Assembly: GCA_027488865.1 (NCBI GenBank)
Contig: JAIYAU010000034.1
Span: 186,001 to 250,000, forward strand
DNA from: Cytophagaceae bacterium
GTDB lineage: Bacteria; Bacteroidota; Bacteroidia; Cytophagales; UBA9547
Direction of reading: 5' to 3'
DNA length: 64,000 nt
Shown here: in pieces, positions 57,209-64,000 of the stretch
Numbering within the stretch: the stretch's first letter is position 1
How the letters are laid out: each line of letters opens with the position of its first letter
Notes under the pieces: model-generated
What the model saw: the letters and a program-made list of their open reading frames with translations, nothing else
Told to the model about the DNA's origin: nothing
Database searches by the model: none
Position numbers and translations under genes: made by a program

Positions 57209-57505
57209 TTGGCTACTTTATCCGAAGGATTTAACAAAGCTTTTGAAAGCAAAGCAAGGTTGGGAATAATGTCCGTTTTATTAGTAAACGAGGCAGTGGA
57301 GTTTAATGTCTTAAAAGAACTACTTTCTTTAACAGATGGAAACCTTGCAAGTCACTTAAAAGCGCTGGAAGAACTTCAATACATTGTGGTAAATAAAAAA
57401 TTTATTGGTAAAAAGCCCAACACTACTTATATGGCAACTACAGAAGGTAAAACGGCATTTAGTCAGCATTTAGATGCTTTAGAACATTTTCTAAAGGGGT
57501 TTTAA
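57209..57505 (+). CDS. Winged-helix transcriptional regulator
   Basis: A 98-residue protein read from a TTG that gives the usual N-terminus of the family (LSEGFNKAFESKARLGIMSV). The winged-helix part reads LKELLSLTDGNLASHLKALEELQYIVVNKKFIGKKPNTTY, with the recognition helix at DGNLASHLKAL and the wing after it. ArsR/MarR-like small regulators of this type usually bind as dimers. No sensor domain or Cys/His metal site is present. It is translationally close to the membrane protein gene upstream and faces a DUF4173-like gene downstream, the likely target. Confidence 0.88.
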   Translation: MATLSEGFNKAFESKARLGIMSVLLVNEAVEFNVLKELLSLTDGNLASHLKALEELQYIVVNKKFIGKKPNTTYMATTEGKTAFSQHLDALEHFLKGF

Positions 57506-57520
57506 TTGAAGAATTTAACG

Positions 57521-57556
57521 AGGCACATGTGCCTTTTATTTGGTTAGATAACTTTG
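57521..57556 (+). promoter_or_regulatory. 14-bp palindrome next to a -7 box, candidate operator
   Basis: AGGCACATGTGCCT (57521-57534) is a perfect palindrome, and TAACTTTG (57549-57556) is a perfect TAnnTTTG. They sit in the place of the -33 and -7 elements for the ATG at 57586. The neighbouring winged-helix protein is a candidate for binding the palindrome. Confidence 0.5.
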
Positions 57557-57585
57557 AAATAAAAAGTACTTTTAAAATAACAATC

Positions 57586-59079
57586 ATGAGCAGAAAATTA
57601 AAATTGGTAGTTTCCTTTATTTTAGCTATTGTCCACAATATTATCTTTTGGGATCAATACTTAGGTGTTAACAGTCTGGTATTTAGTGTGTCGATAATTG
57701 TTTGCATGTATTTTTTATATCCCACAAGTTTTAAATTAAAGCTAGTAAAAATAATGGCAGCATCTTTATTGCTTGTTTCAATTGCAGTAGTAGTAAATGG
57801 GTCGTTTATTGCAAGATTTGCCACTATCGTCTGTTCGGTATTGTTTACGGTGGCAGTTCATACACCTCAACTCAAAAGTATTTTTTATTTGGTTTTAGCC
57901 TCTTTTGAAAAACTTTTTAGAGTTCCATCATCGTTGAGCGTGGAGGAGGTAAGTACTAGTGATAAAATTAAAAAGGGGCCTAAACTAACCTCTATATTGC
58001 GTATTTGGTTGTTGCCAATTGTGGCATTTTTTGTTTTTTTATTCATTTATAAAGCAGCCAATCCCATGTTTGATCGTTATGTAACATACATTTTTGAGCA
58101 GATAGGATTGTTTTTTACCAATGTTTTTCAGCATTTTTCTATTGGAAGAATCTTCTTTTTTAATTTTGGACTACTTATTGCGTTTTATATAATTTTTAGG
58201 CCTGGGGTTAGCTTAACCTCAAAATATGAACTTGGGTTAGGTGATTTTTTAATTAGAAAAAGAAAGCCAAGAGTTAAAATCAAAGGAGAGCCCCGTTTCC
58301 TATTAACTGATTTAAAGACAGAATTGAAAATTGCCACAAGCCTAATGATTCTTATCAACCTTCTGATATTCGTGGTTAATGCAATTGATATCAATTGGTT
58401 ATGGTTTAATTTTAATATAGCTGATGCAGGGAGCTTGTCACAACTTGTGCATGAAGGCACCTATCTATTAATACTTAGTATCGTGTTGAGTATGTTTATA
58501 ATTGGATACTTTTATAGAGGAAATATAAACTTTTTGAATAATAAAACCTTAAAAATCTTAAGTTTTGTGTGGATTTCTCAGAATATTATTATGGTTGTTT
58601 CAGTTGGAATAAGAAACTTTCATTATATATCACAACATGGACTTGCCTACAAGAGAATAGGGGTAATCATATTTTTAATTCTTGTCATAGTGGGATTATT
58701 ATCACAAGCGTCTAAAATTAATAATACCAATTCCTCATTTTTCTTGCTTAGAATAAACAGCTGGGCCACTTTTTATTTATTGCTAATTGTCGCTTGTATT
58801 AATTGGGATATTGTTATTGCTAATCACAATTTATCACATGCGTCTCCGAAGCAGACAGACCTAAAGTTTTTATTATCGTTATCGAATAAAACGTTACCCT
58901 TGCTTAGGACCAAAGCAGAACTTTTCAAAAGTGAAAGTATGGAGAATTGGAGAAATGGTGAAATTAATATTTTGGAACAAAAAGCTCAAGATTTTATAAT
59001 TGATTATAAAAACAGATCCTTTTGGTCCTGGAACTATGCAGATTATTGTGCTTTTAACCAATTGACCAGAAATCCATGA
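57586..59079 (+). CDS. DUF4173-like polytopic membrane protein
   Basis: A 497-residue protein from the ATG at 57586; a frame start 19 codons upstream (57529) falls in the promoter. It has about ten membrane helices and the DUF4173 pattern WLLPIVAFFVFLFIYKAANP, LVHEGTYLLILSIVLSMFI (with HEGTY) and YRGNINFLNN. The C-terminal part is soluble and contains a short repeated Lys/Asn-rich helix. Function is unknown. It forms a neighbourhood with a winged-helix regulator and another membrane protein. Confidence 0.8.
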   Translation: MSRKLKLVVSFILAIVHNIIFWDQYLGVNSLVFSVSIIVCMYFLYPTSFKLKLVKIMAASLLLVSIAVVVNGSFIARFATIVCSVLFTVAVHTPQLKSIFYLVLASFEKLFRVPSSLSVEEVSTSDKIKKGPKLTSILRIWLLPIVAFFVFLFIYKAANPMFDRYVTYIFEQIGLFFTNVFQHFSIGRIFFFNFGLLIAFYIIFRPGVSLTSKYELGLGDFLIRKRKPRVKIKGEPRFLLTDLKTELKIATSLMILINLLIFVVNAIDINWLWFNFNIADAGSLSQLVHEGTYLLILSIVLSMFIIGYFYRGNINFLNNKTLKILSFVWISQNIIMVVSVGIRNFHYISQHGLAYKRIGVIIFLILVIVGLLSQASKINNTNSSFFLLRINSWATFYLLLIVACINWDIVIANHNLSHASPKQTDLKFLLSLSNKTLPLLRTKAELFKSESMENWRNGEINILEQKAQDFIIDYKNRSFWSWNYADYCAFNQLTRNP

Positions 59080-59393
59080 GGTCAACAAAAAGGTCAGGGG
59101 TTTAATCGTGTGTACTTATTAATTATTTAAAGGAAAGTTATTTTATCAAATTTAATGGTAGAATTTGGTGATAAAACATTTTAGTATGCAATCGGATTGT
59201 GTTTCTCCCTTGGGATGTTACAGAATCAATTTTTAATAGAAATCATTTTGTGTTGCATTTGATTAAACTGAGTTCATTGTGTTTAACAAAGGCTTGGGTT
59301 AGCAGTTTTTATACTTAATAAAAGATAAAAACTTTATTATTAGTCAAAAAGAACAAATTTTCTGTTAATTTCGCATCACTTTAAAAAACAATT
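59080..59393 (+). other. Intergenic stretch before the glycosyltransferase
   Basis: AT-rich, with no open frame of interest, no terminator of note and no repeat. A TAATTTCG at 59366-59373 is one base off a -7 box and may serve the glycosyltransferase gene. Confidence 0.35.
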
Positions 59394-60512
59394 GTGCTTA
59401 TAGACGTCCTTTTTTATCTTTTTTGCGCGGCAATTGCATTTCAGTTATTTTATATTTTATACTTCTTTTTGCGTCTAGCGTTGTATAAGCCTCAGGGCGT
59501 TGTTATTGACCTAATCGAGAAGGTAGAACCCATAAGTGTTGTAATTGCCGCATGGAATGAATTAGATAATTTAAAGAGTCTTATTCCAACTCTATTAAAG
59601 CAAAATCATCCCAATTTTGAAGTAATTTTGGTGGATGACCGCTCCGACGATGGTACTTTTGATTACTACAGGGAGTTTTCTTATCAAGAGCCAAGATTCA
59701 AGATATTAAGGGTAGATCAAACACCTGAAGGGATGAGTGCTAAAAAGTATGCACTCACGCTGGGCATAAAAGCTTCTAAATGTGACCAGATTGTTTTTAC
59801 TGATGCTGATTGTTTGCCCGAACATACAAATTGGCTAAGACATATCCAAAAAGAATTTAGTAACACAAATAAAGTAGTTCTGGGCTATTCTAAATACCAG
59901 AAAAAAAGAGGATTGCTTAATATTTTTATACGGTTTGAAACCACATTTACTGCATTACAATATTTATCGTTTGCCTTGTCTAAGATACCCTATATGGGCG
60001 TTGGTCGTAACCTAGCGTACACCAAATCGTTATTTCTTGAAAGTAAAGGTTTTCAGCCATTTATGAGTTTTATTGCTGGTGACGACGACCTTTTTGTACA
60101 AAAGGTGGCAAATTATGGCAATACCAAAATCGTGGTGCATCCTGAATCTCACACCGTATCCATCCCCAAAAATGACATAAAGTCTTATATTATTCAAAAG
60201 AGGAGGCATCTTGGTATAGGTCATTACTACAAGTTTTCTCATAAGCTTTTGCTTGGAGTACTGTTTATTTCAATGTTGATATGTTATTTTTGTTTTGTAC
60301 CTTTGTTGTTTACAGATAAGTACAATTTAATTGTTTCAATTTCTGTAGGAGTAAGGATTTTGTTATTAGGGTTCGTTTACTTTAGAATAAGCAAGTTGTT
60401 TAATGACAAACAAGAATGGTATTTATTACCGATACTGGAATTGTTATACATTTTTTACTATATAGTGATGGGCATGATAAGCCTGCAAAGCAAGAAAGTT
60501 AAATGGAAATAG
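59394..60512 (+). CDS. GT2-family membrane glycosyltransferase
   Basis: A 372-residue protein read from a GTG (no ATG is available near the conserved start). An N-terminal membrane helix (about 5-28) is followed by a GT-A fold: ISVVIAAWNE, VILVDDRSDDGTFDYY, VFTDADCLPE, IAGDDDLFVQK and the substrate-binding QKRRHLGIGH, and then by two or three C-terminal helices. It probably adds sugars to a lipid carrier or polysaccharide. Its last 10 bp overlap the next gene, an ECF sigma factor, so the two are likely co-translated. Confidence 0.9.
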   Translation: MLIDVLFYLFCAAIAFQLFYILYFFLRLALYKPQGVVIDLIEKVEPISVVIAAWNELDNLKSLIPTLLKQNHPNFEVILVDDRSDDGTFDYYREFSYQEPRFKILRVDQTPEGMSAKKYALTLGIKASKCDQIVFTDADCLPEHTNWLRHIQKEFSNTNKVVLGYSKYQKKRGLLNIFIRFETTFTALQYLSFALSKIPYMGVGRNLAYTKSLFLESKGFQPFMSFIAGDDDLFVQKVANYGNTKIVVHPESHTVSIPKNDIKSYIIQKRRHLGIGHYYKFSHKLLLGVLFISMLICYFCFVPLLFTDKYNLIVSISVGVRILLLGFVYFRISKLFNDKQEWYLLPILELLYIFYYIVMGMISLQSKKVKWK

Positions 60513-61111
60513 AAGAAAAGGAGTTTTCTGACAAGGCCAAATATGATTTTAAGTTGGTAGAAAGAGCTAAGCAAGGCGATGAAAAAGCCTTTGCAGAACT
60601 TATGCGCAGATACCGTAAGCCTGTTTACCATCTAATTCTTAAAATGGTGAGGCATCAGGATGATGCTGAAGATTTAACCATCGAAGCATTTGCTAAAGCC
60701 TTTAGAAATTTACCAAAATTTAATCCTGAATATACCTTTAGTACTTGGCTCTTTAGAATTGCCACCAACAACTGCATTGACTTTATTCGAAAAAAGAAGT
60801 TGAATACCATGAGCATTGATGGCTCTTTTAAAGATGACAATGGAGATGATGTGGGCATGGATATAAAGGATAATAACCTTAATCCTCAAGAAGAAGCTAT
60901 CAAGGAAGAAAAAATAGAAATTATTAAGACTATCGTTACTAGACTTCCCAATAAATACCAAGTATTGGTAAGAATGAGATATTTTCAGGAATTGTCTTAC
61001 GAAGAAATCGCCACAGAACTTGATGCTCCTTTAGGTACTGTTAAAGCGCAACTTCACCGTGCTCGTGAGCTTCTTTATGACATGGTTAAAGGCAAAAAAG
61101 ACGCTATATAA
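60503..61111 (+). CDS. ECF-type RNA polymerase sigma factor
   Basis: A 202-residue sigma-70 family protein with complete region 2 (FAELMRRYRKPVYHLILKM, then DAEDLTIEAFAKAFRNLPKF and STWLFRIATNNCIDFIRKK) and region 4 (LPNKYQVLVRMRYFQELS, EEIATELDAPLGTVKAQLHR). An acidic linker (FKDDNGDDVGMDIKDNN) separates them. No anti-sigma gene follows. The overlap with the glycosyltransferase end (10 bp) is unusual for a sigma factor. A strong terminator lies 23 bp downstream. Confidence 0.92.
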   Translation: MEIEEKEFSDKAKYDFKLVERAKQGDEKAFAELMRRYRKPVYHLILKMVRHQDDAEDLTIEAFAKAFRNLPKFNPEYTFSTWLFRIATNNCIDFIRKKKLNTMSIDGSFKDDNGDDVGMDIKDNNLNPQEEAIKEEKIEIIKTIVTRLPNKYQVLVRMRYFQELSYEEIATELDAPLGTVKAQLHRARELLYDMVKGKKDAI

Positions 61112-61134
61112 AAACTAATATTCTATAAAGTAAG

Positions 61135-61169
61135 GAACTTTCATACCTAGTATTGAAAGTTCTTTTTTT
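61135..61169 (+). terminator. Intrinsic terminator behind the second ECF sigma factor
   Basis: A 9-bp stem (GAACTTTCA at 61135-61143 and TGAAAGTTC at 61154-61162) with a 10-nt loop is followed by seven T residues. It separates the sigma gene from rsmG. Confidence 0.85.
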
Positions 61170-61186
61170 GATATAATAATTGATTT

Positions 61187-61816
61187 ATGGAAATTCTATA
61201 TCGTTATTTCCCACAACTCAGTGTAAAACAGGTTGAGTTATTTGCTCAATTGCTGCCATTATATACGGAATGGAATGAAAAAATCAATGTAATTTCAAGA
61301 AAGGACATTGATTCATTGTACGAAAAGCACGTCGTTCATTCTTTAAGCATCTCAAAAATTATTGACTTTGTGCCTCAAACAGCTGTTCTCGACGTAGGCA
61401 CAGGTGGTGGTTTTCCAGGTATACCATTGGCTATTATGTTTCCTGAGGTAGAATTTCATTTAGTTGATTCTATTGGGAAAAAGATTAATGTTGTAAATGA
61501 AGTGGCCCACGAGCTTAAATTGAATAATGTTAAGGCAGAACACGTGCGCGCTGAACAGATTGATAGAAAATATGATTTTGTAGTGAGCCGTGCTGTAACT
61601 AAAATGGATGAACTGTATGGATGGGTTCATAAAAAGATAAAAAAGGACCCTATCAACAGACTACCAAACGGAATAATAACTTTAAAAGGTGGAGATTTGG
61701 ATGAGGAACTGATTAAGTTTAAAAATACAGTTATTATTTACGACCTTAAAGATTATTTCACAGAGGAGTTTTTTGAAACCAAAAAGATAGTTTATTTGCC
61801 AATGTCAGTAAAATAA
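61187..61816 (+). CDS. rsmG: 16S rRNA m7G527 methyltransferase RsmG
   Basis: A 209-residue protein of the GidB/RsmG family, which methylates N7 of G527 in 16S rRNA; loss gives low-level streptomycin resistance in other bacteria. Typical parts are YTEWNEKINVISRKDIDSLYEKHVVHSL, the SAM motif VLDVGTGGGFPGIPLAI (about residue 65) and the ending VVSRAVTKMDELYGW and ITLKGGDLDEEL. Length is standard. It lies 18 bp after a terminator, so the transcript probably begins close upstream. Confidence 0.95.
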   Translation: MEILYRYFPQLSVKQVELFAQLLPLYTEWNEKINVISRKDIDSLYEKHVVHSLSISKIIDFVPQTAVLDVGTGGGFPGIPLAIMFPEVEFHLVDSIGKKINVVNEVAHELKLNNVKAEHVRAEQIDRKYDFVVSRAVTKMDELYGWVHKKIKKDPINRLPNGIITLKGGDLDEELIKFKNTVIIYDLKDYFTEEFFETKKIVYLPMSVK

Positions 61817-61844
61817 CGAGGCTATAAACTTTATAACCTCGCTT
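61817..61844 (+). terminator. Probable terminator behind rsmG
   Basis: A 10-bp near-perfect stem (61817-61826 and 61832-61841, one mismatch) with an AACTT loop starts right after the rsmG stop and is followed by a short CTTT. The T run is weak. Confidence 0.45.
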
Positions 61845-61882
61845 TAATGGTGCTCTCCCTTTTATTGTTTAAATTACTACTC

Positions 61883-63193
61883 TTAATGACCAAAATTATG
61901 CTGATCGTCTTTCGTTAGGTTCTTACCAGCCGCAATTTGCACCTTGATTTTATCAATTTTGTTTTCGTCCATCGACTCAATAGTAAAAGTAAACGGTGGG
62001 ATGTCAATTACTTGACCTATAGATGGTAAATCTTCAATTTCGGATATTATAAATCCTCCAATGGTGTCATAATCACCAACTGGCAAATTCCAATTAAACT
62101 TCTCGTTGAGGTTATCTATCTCTAGGCGAGCACTTAAAGAATATGTATTGGTATCAATTTTTTGAACAGGTAACTCATCCTCATCATGTTCATCGTTGAT
62201 TTCTCCAAATATCTCTTCCATTATGTCCTCAATGCTCACAATTCCCGCTGTGCCACCAAATTCATCTACCACCACCGCCAAGCTTTTACGTTGATCAATA
62301 AATTGAATCATAAGATCATTTGCAGGCATTATTTCCGGTATAACCAAAATTGGTGTAAGCACTTCTTCAATGCTAGCGGGTTTTTTAAACATCGCTAATG
62401 TGTGTACATAACCAATTATTTCATCTATGGTCTCTTTATAAACCAAAATTTTAGAATGACCACTTTCAAGAAAAACATTCTTTAGTTCTTCAATTCCATC
62501 AGTTATTTCAATGGCTATGATTTCTGTTCGAGGGCGCATACAGTCTTTTACCCTTGTTTTTTTAAATTCTAATGCATTGCTAAATATCTTCGCATCCACC
62601 TCTGCTTTTTCTTGATCGTCGTTAGGGTCCGGCGACTGGTTTCCTATATAGTTGTTCAAATCCGTGAGTCCAAAAACAGGTTTTTCTTCCGAAAACTCTG
62701 CCCGAAGTACATTTTCAATAAAGTACCTAGTTGGCCACATTACAATGAATACAAAAATCCACATAATATAATAAATGAAATTCATTGGCAATGCAAAGAC
62801 TTCCAACATCACATTTGGATTGGCCATAAATATGGTTTTCGGAATAAACTCGGCTATCACCAATATAATGATAGTGGCTATTACAGAATGGATTAATAAT
62901 ATGGCAATCTCATTATGAAAGTTTGGCCCTAGCACAGCATGAATATGAGGTTCTAATATTTCGGTCATATAAATATCATATAGTACAATTGCTAATGTGT
63001 TGCACAACATAGTTGTTCCTATGTATCTGGAAGCATTTTTTAAAAACTTGGATAGAATTCTTCCGCTGCTAGAACCTTGTTTATTTAAAAGTTCAATTTG
63101 AAGCTTGTTTGAAGATACAAATGCGATTTCCATACCTGAAAAAAAGGAAACCGCAACCAATGAAAAAATGACGTAATAAAGCTCTGGGCCCAT
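61883..63193 (-). CDS. Hemolysin/CorC-type CBS transporter-like membrane protein
   Basis: A 436-residue protein with a DUF21/CNNM membrane domain of three or four helices (1-160, with FFSGMEIAFVSSNKLQIEL and AEFIPKTIF), two CBS domains (about 215-335, FGLT... to AVVVDEFGGTAGIVSIED) and a C-terminal CorC_HlyC domain (about 350-425, ISEIEDLPSIGQVIDIPPFTF). Such proteins are implicated in magnesium or cobalt efflux, with CBS domains as nucleotide sensors. The family also includes GldE, but gldD is not adjacent, so no symbol is given. It is convergent with rsmG. Confidence 0.9.
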   Translation of the reverse strand: MGPELYYVIFSLVAVSFFSGMEIAFVSSNKLQIELLNKQGSSSGRILSKFLKNASRYIGTTMLCNTLAIVLYDIYMTEILEPHIHAVLGPNFHNEIAILLIHSVIATIIILVIAEFIPKTIFMANPNVMLEVFALPMNFIYYIMWIFVFIVMWPTRYFIENVLRAEFSEEKPVFGLTDLNNYIGNQSPDPNDDQEKAEVDAKIFSNALEFKKTRVKDCMRPRTEIIAIEITDGIEELKNVFLESGHSKILVYKETIDEIIGYVHTLAMFKKPASIEEVLTPILVIPEIMPANDLMIQFIDQRKSLAVVVDEFGGTAGIVSIEDIMEEIFGEINDEHDEDELPVQKIDTNTYSLSARLEIDNLNEKFNWNLPVGDYDTIGGFIISEIEDLPSIGQVIDIPPFTFTIESMDENKIDKIKVQIAAGKNLTKDDQHNFGH

Positions 63194-63224
63194 AAAAATT
63201 CGTATGAACGAATTAGTTAAGCAG

Positions 63225-63232
63225 CAAATTTA
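63225..63232 (-). promoter_or_regulatory. Possible -7 box of the CBS protein gene
   Basis: The minus strand reads TAAATTTG, a perfect TAnnTTTG, 32 bp before the start codon at 63193. No -33 is apparent. A perfect AATTCG-N6-CGAATT palindrome lies between it and the start codon. Confidence 0.35.
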
Positions 63233-63380
63233 ATGAAAAAGAAATTCACTTAATAAAACATTTTTATTTTATTAATTTGAATCAGCGTATGGTAAGGTTT
63301 TATTAACAAAGAAAAATTCATTCACCTATCAAATAATCGGGTTGTTATTCAACTTGTGCTAGGGAAATTTGTAATAATTT

Positions 63381-63426
63381 AAACCTAGAAAAGTTTGGCA
63401 CAAACATTCTGTAATTTGTGCCAAAC
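63381..63426 (-). terminator. Intrinsic terminator behind glgB
   Basis: A perfect 12-bp stem (GTTTGGCACAAA at 63393-63404 and TTTGTGCCAAAC at 63415-63426) with a 10-nt loop is followed on the minus strand by TTTTCTAGGTTT. It starts 12 bp past the glgB stop. Confidence 0.75.
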
Positions 63427-63437
63427 ATATTTAGATT

Positions 63438-64000
63438 TTAACCAATTTTTTGAAGTACTAAGGCAGTCCGATTCGTAAGGTAAATGCTTAAGAATTCAGG
63501 ACCAAAGTTGCTAAATGTTTCATATACAATTGATTCGTCAATACGACCATGTCCTCCAAACTTAATGGAATCGGAATTGAGTACAACTTTGTATTTTCCT
63601 GACACAAAAACTCTAAATCTATAATCGAAGATAGAATTAGTGGGATGAAAATTGAACAAGAAAATTAAATTGTTTCGCTCAAAAATGATGACTTTATTGG
63701 CAGCATCCATGTTGAGCTGTTGTGCTTGTTCAGCCTTTAACAACTTGTTTTCTTGAACACATTCAATCATTGCTTTATCAAAACTGGCAAGAAACTGATA
63801 TTTCAAGTCTGGATTGTCCACAAGTGACCATTGTCTTCTGGCGTATTTATAACTCCAGTTGTTCCCTTCTCTAGGAAAATCTATCCATTCTGGATGGCCA
63901 AATTCGTTGCCTATAAAATTTAGATAAGCCTCTCCGCCTAAGGTAATTGTAAATAACCTAAGCAGTTTGTGCAGTGCCATTCCTCGGTCGATAACCACAT
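63438..64000 (-). CDS. glgB: 1,4-alpha-glucan branching enzyme, C-terminal part (cut by right edge)
   Basis: The visible 187 codons are the C-terminal end of a GH13 branching enzyme; the start lies beyond the right edge. Recognisable parts are GGEAYLNFIGNEFGHPEWIDFPREGNNWSYK (a conserved block of branching enzymes), YARRQWSLVDNPDLKYQFLASFDKAM and the C-terminal beta domain (FLFNFHPTNSIFDYRF, YKVVLNSDSIKFGGHGR). This pattern matches the eukaryote-like GH13_8 branching enzyme. It makes alpha-1,6 branches in glycogen. The partial reading frame begins inside the protein, so no internal Met should be taken as a start. Confidence 0.9.
   Translation of the reverse strand, partial: VVIDRGMALHKLLRLFTITLGGEAYLNFIGNEFGHPEWIDFPREGNNWSYKYARRQWSLVDNPDLKYQFLASFDKAMIECVQENKLLKAEQAQQLNMDAANKVIIFERNNLIFLFNFHPTNSIFDYRFRVFVSGKYKVVLNSDSIKFGGHGRIDESIVYETFSNFGPEFLSIYLTNRTALVLQKIG

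Overview
The window looks like a contiguous stretch of chromosome from a low-GC member of the Bacteroidota, probably a gliding, type IX secreting lineage such as Cytophagales or a relative (the order is an inference; the phylum is well supported). Phylum-level evidence: a full-length SprA (the type IX secretion translocon), several proteins with signal peptides and type IX C-terminal sorting domains, a hybrid two-component regulator with a periplasmic propeller, a TonB-dependent receptor, MBG/YDG-type repeats, few Shine-Dalgarno sequences, and -7 boxes of the Bacteroidota form TAnnTTTG. No tRNA, rRNA, CRISPR array, intact insertion sequence or prophage was seen.

Left part (1-13.8 kb), almost all on the minus strand: the N-terminal 703 residues of a large secreted adhesin-like protein that runs off the left edge, a TerC-family membrane protein, sprA behind ruvA, a type IX-sorted protein and an ammonium transporter. 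Intrinsic terminators close several of these units. A 0.9 kb AT-rich stretch without a convincing gene follows (13.8-14.8 kb) and carries a short degenerate tandem repeat.

Middle part (14.8-46.7 kb): an MtfA-like protein that has lost its zinc-protease motif, an orphan hybrid two-component regulator, dgt, a degenerate PAP2-like membrane protein, aroE, a TonB receptor whose promoter is overlapped by a Fur/Irr-type palindrome, a GH15 glycosidase, a methyltransferase, a 42-residue His-rich lipoprotein, a GAF-PAS sensor, two adjacent rhomboid proteases, mutY, a stand-alone membrane sensor module, an ECF sigma factor with an anti-sigma-like partner lacking zinc ligands, gmk, nadD, a geranylgeranylglyceryl phosphate synthase homologue, and a fused FAD/iron-sulfur dehydrogenase.

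Right part (47-64 kb), mainly plus strand: a 2053-residue secreted GH18 protein with a 735-bp composite tandem repeat and a type IX sorting signal; an MBOAT plus SGNH-like O-acylation pair; a three-gene module of a membrane protein, a winged-helix regulator and a DUF4173-like membrane protein; a GT2 glycosyltransferase overlapping an ECF sigma factor; rsmG; a CBS/CorC transporter-like protein; and the C-terminal part of a glycogen branching enzyme running off the right edge.

Most of the window is housekeeping or ordinary accessory content. The candidates for new biology are the protease-dead MtfA homologue, the sigma/anti-sigma pair without zinc ligands, the operator-like palindromes at several promoters, the acyltransferase pair and the winged-helix/DUF4173 module.
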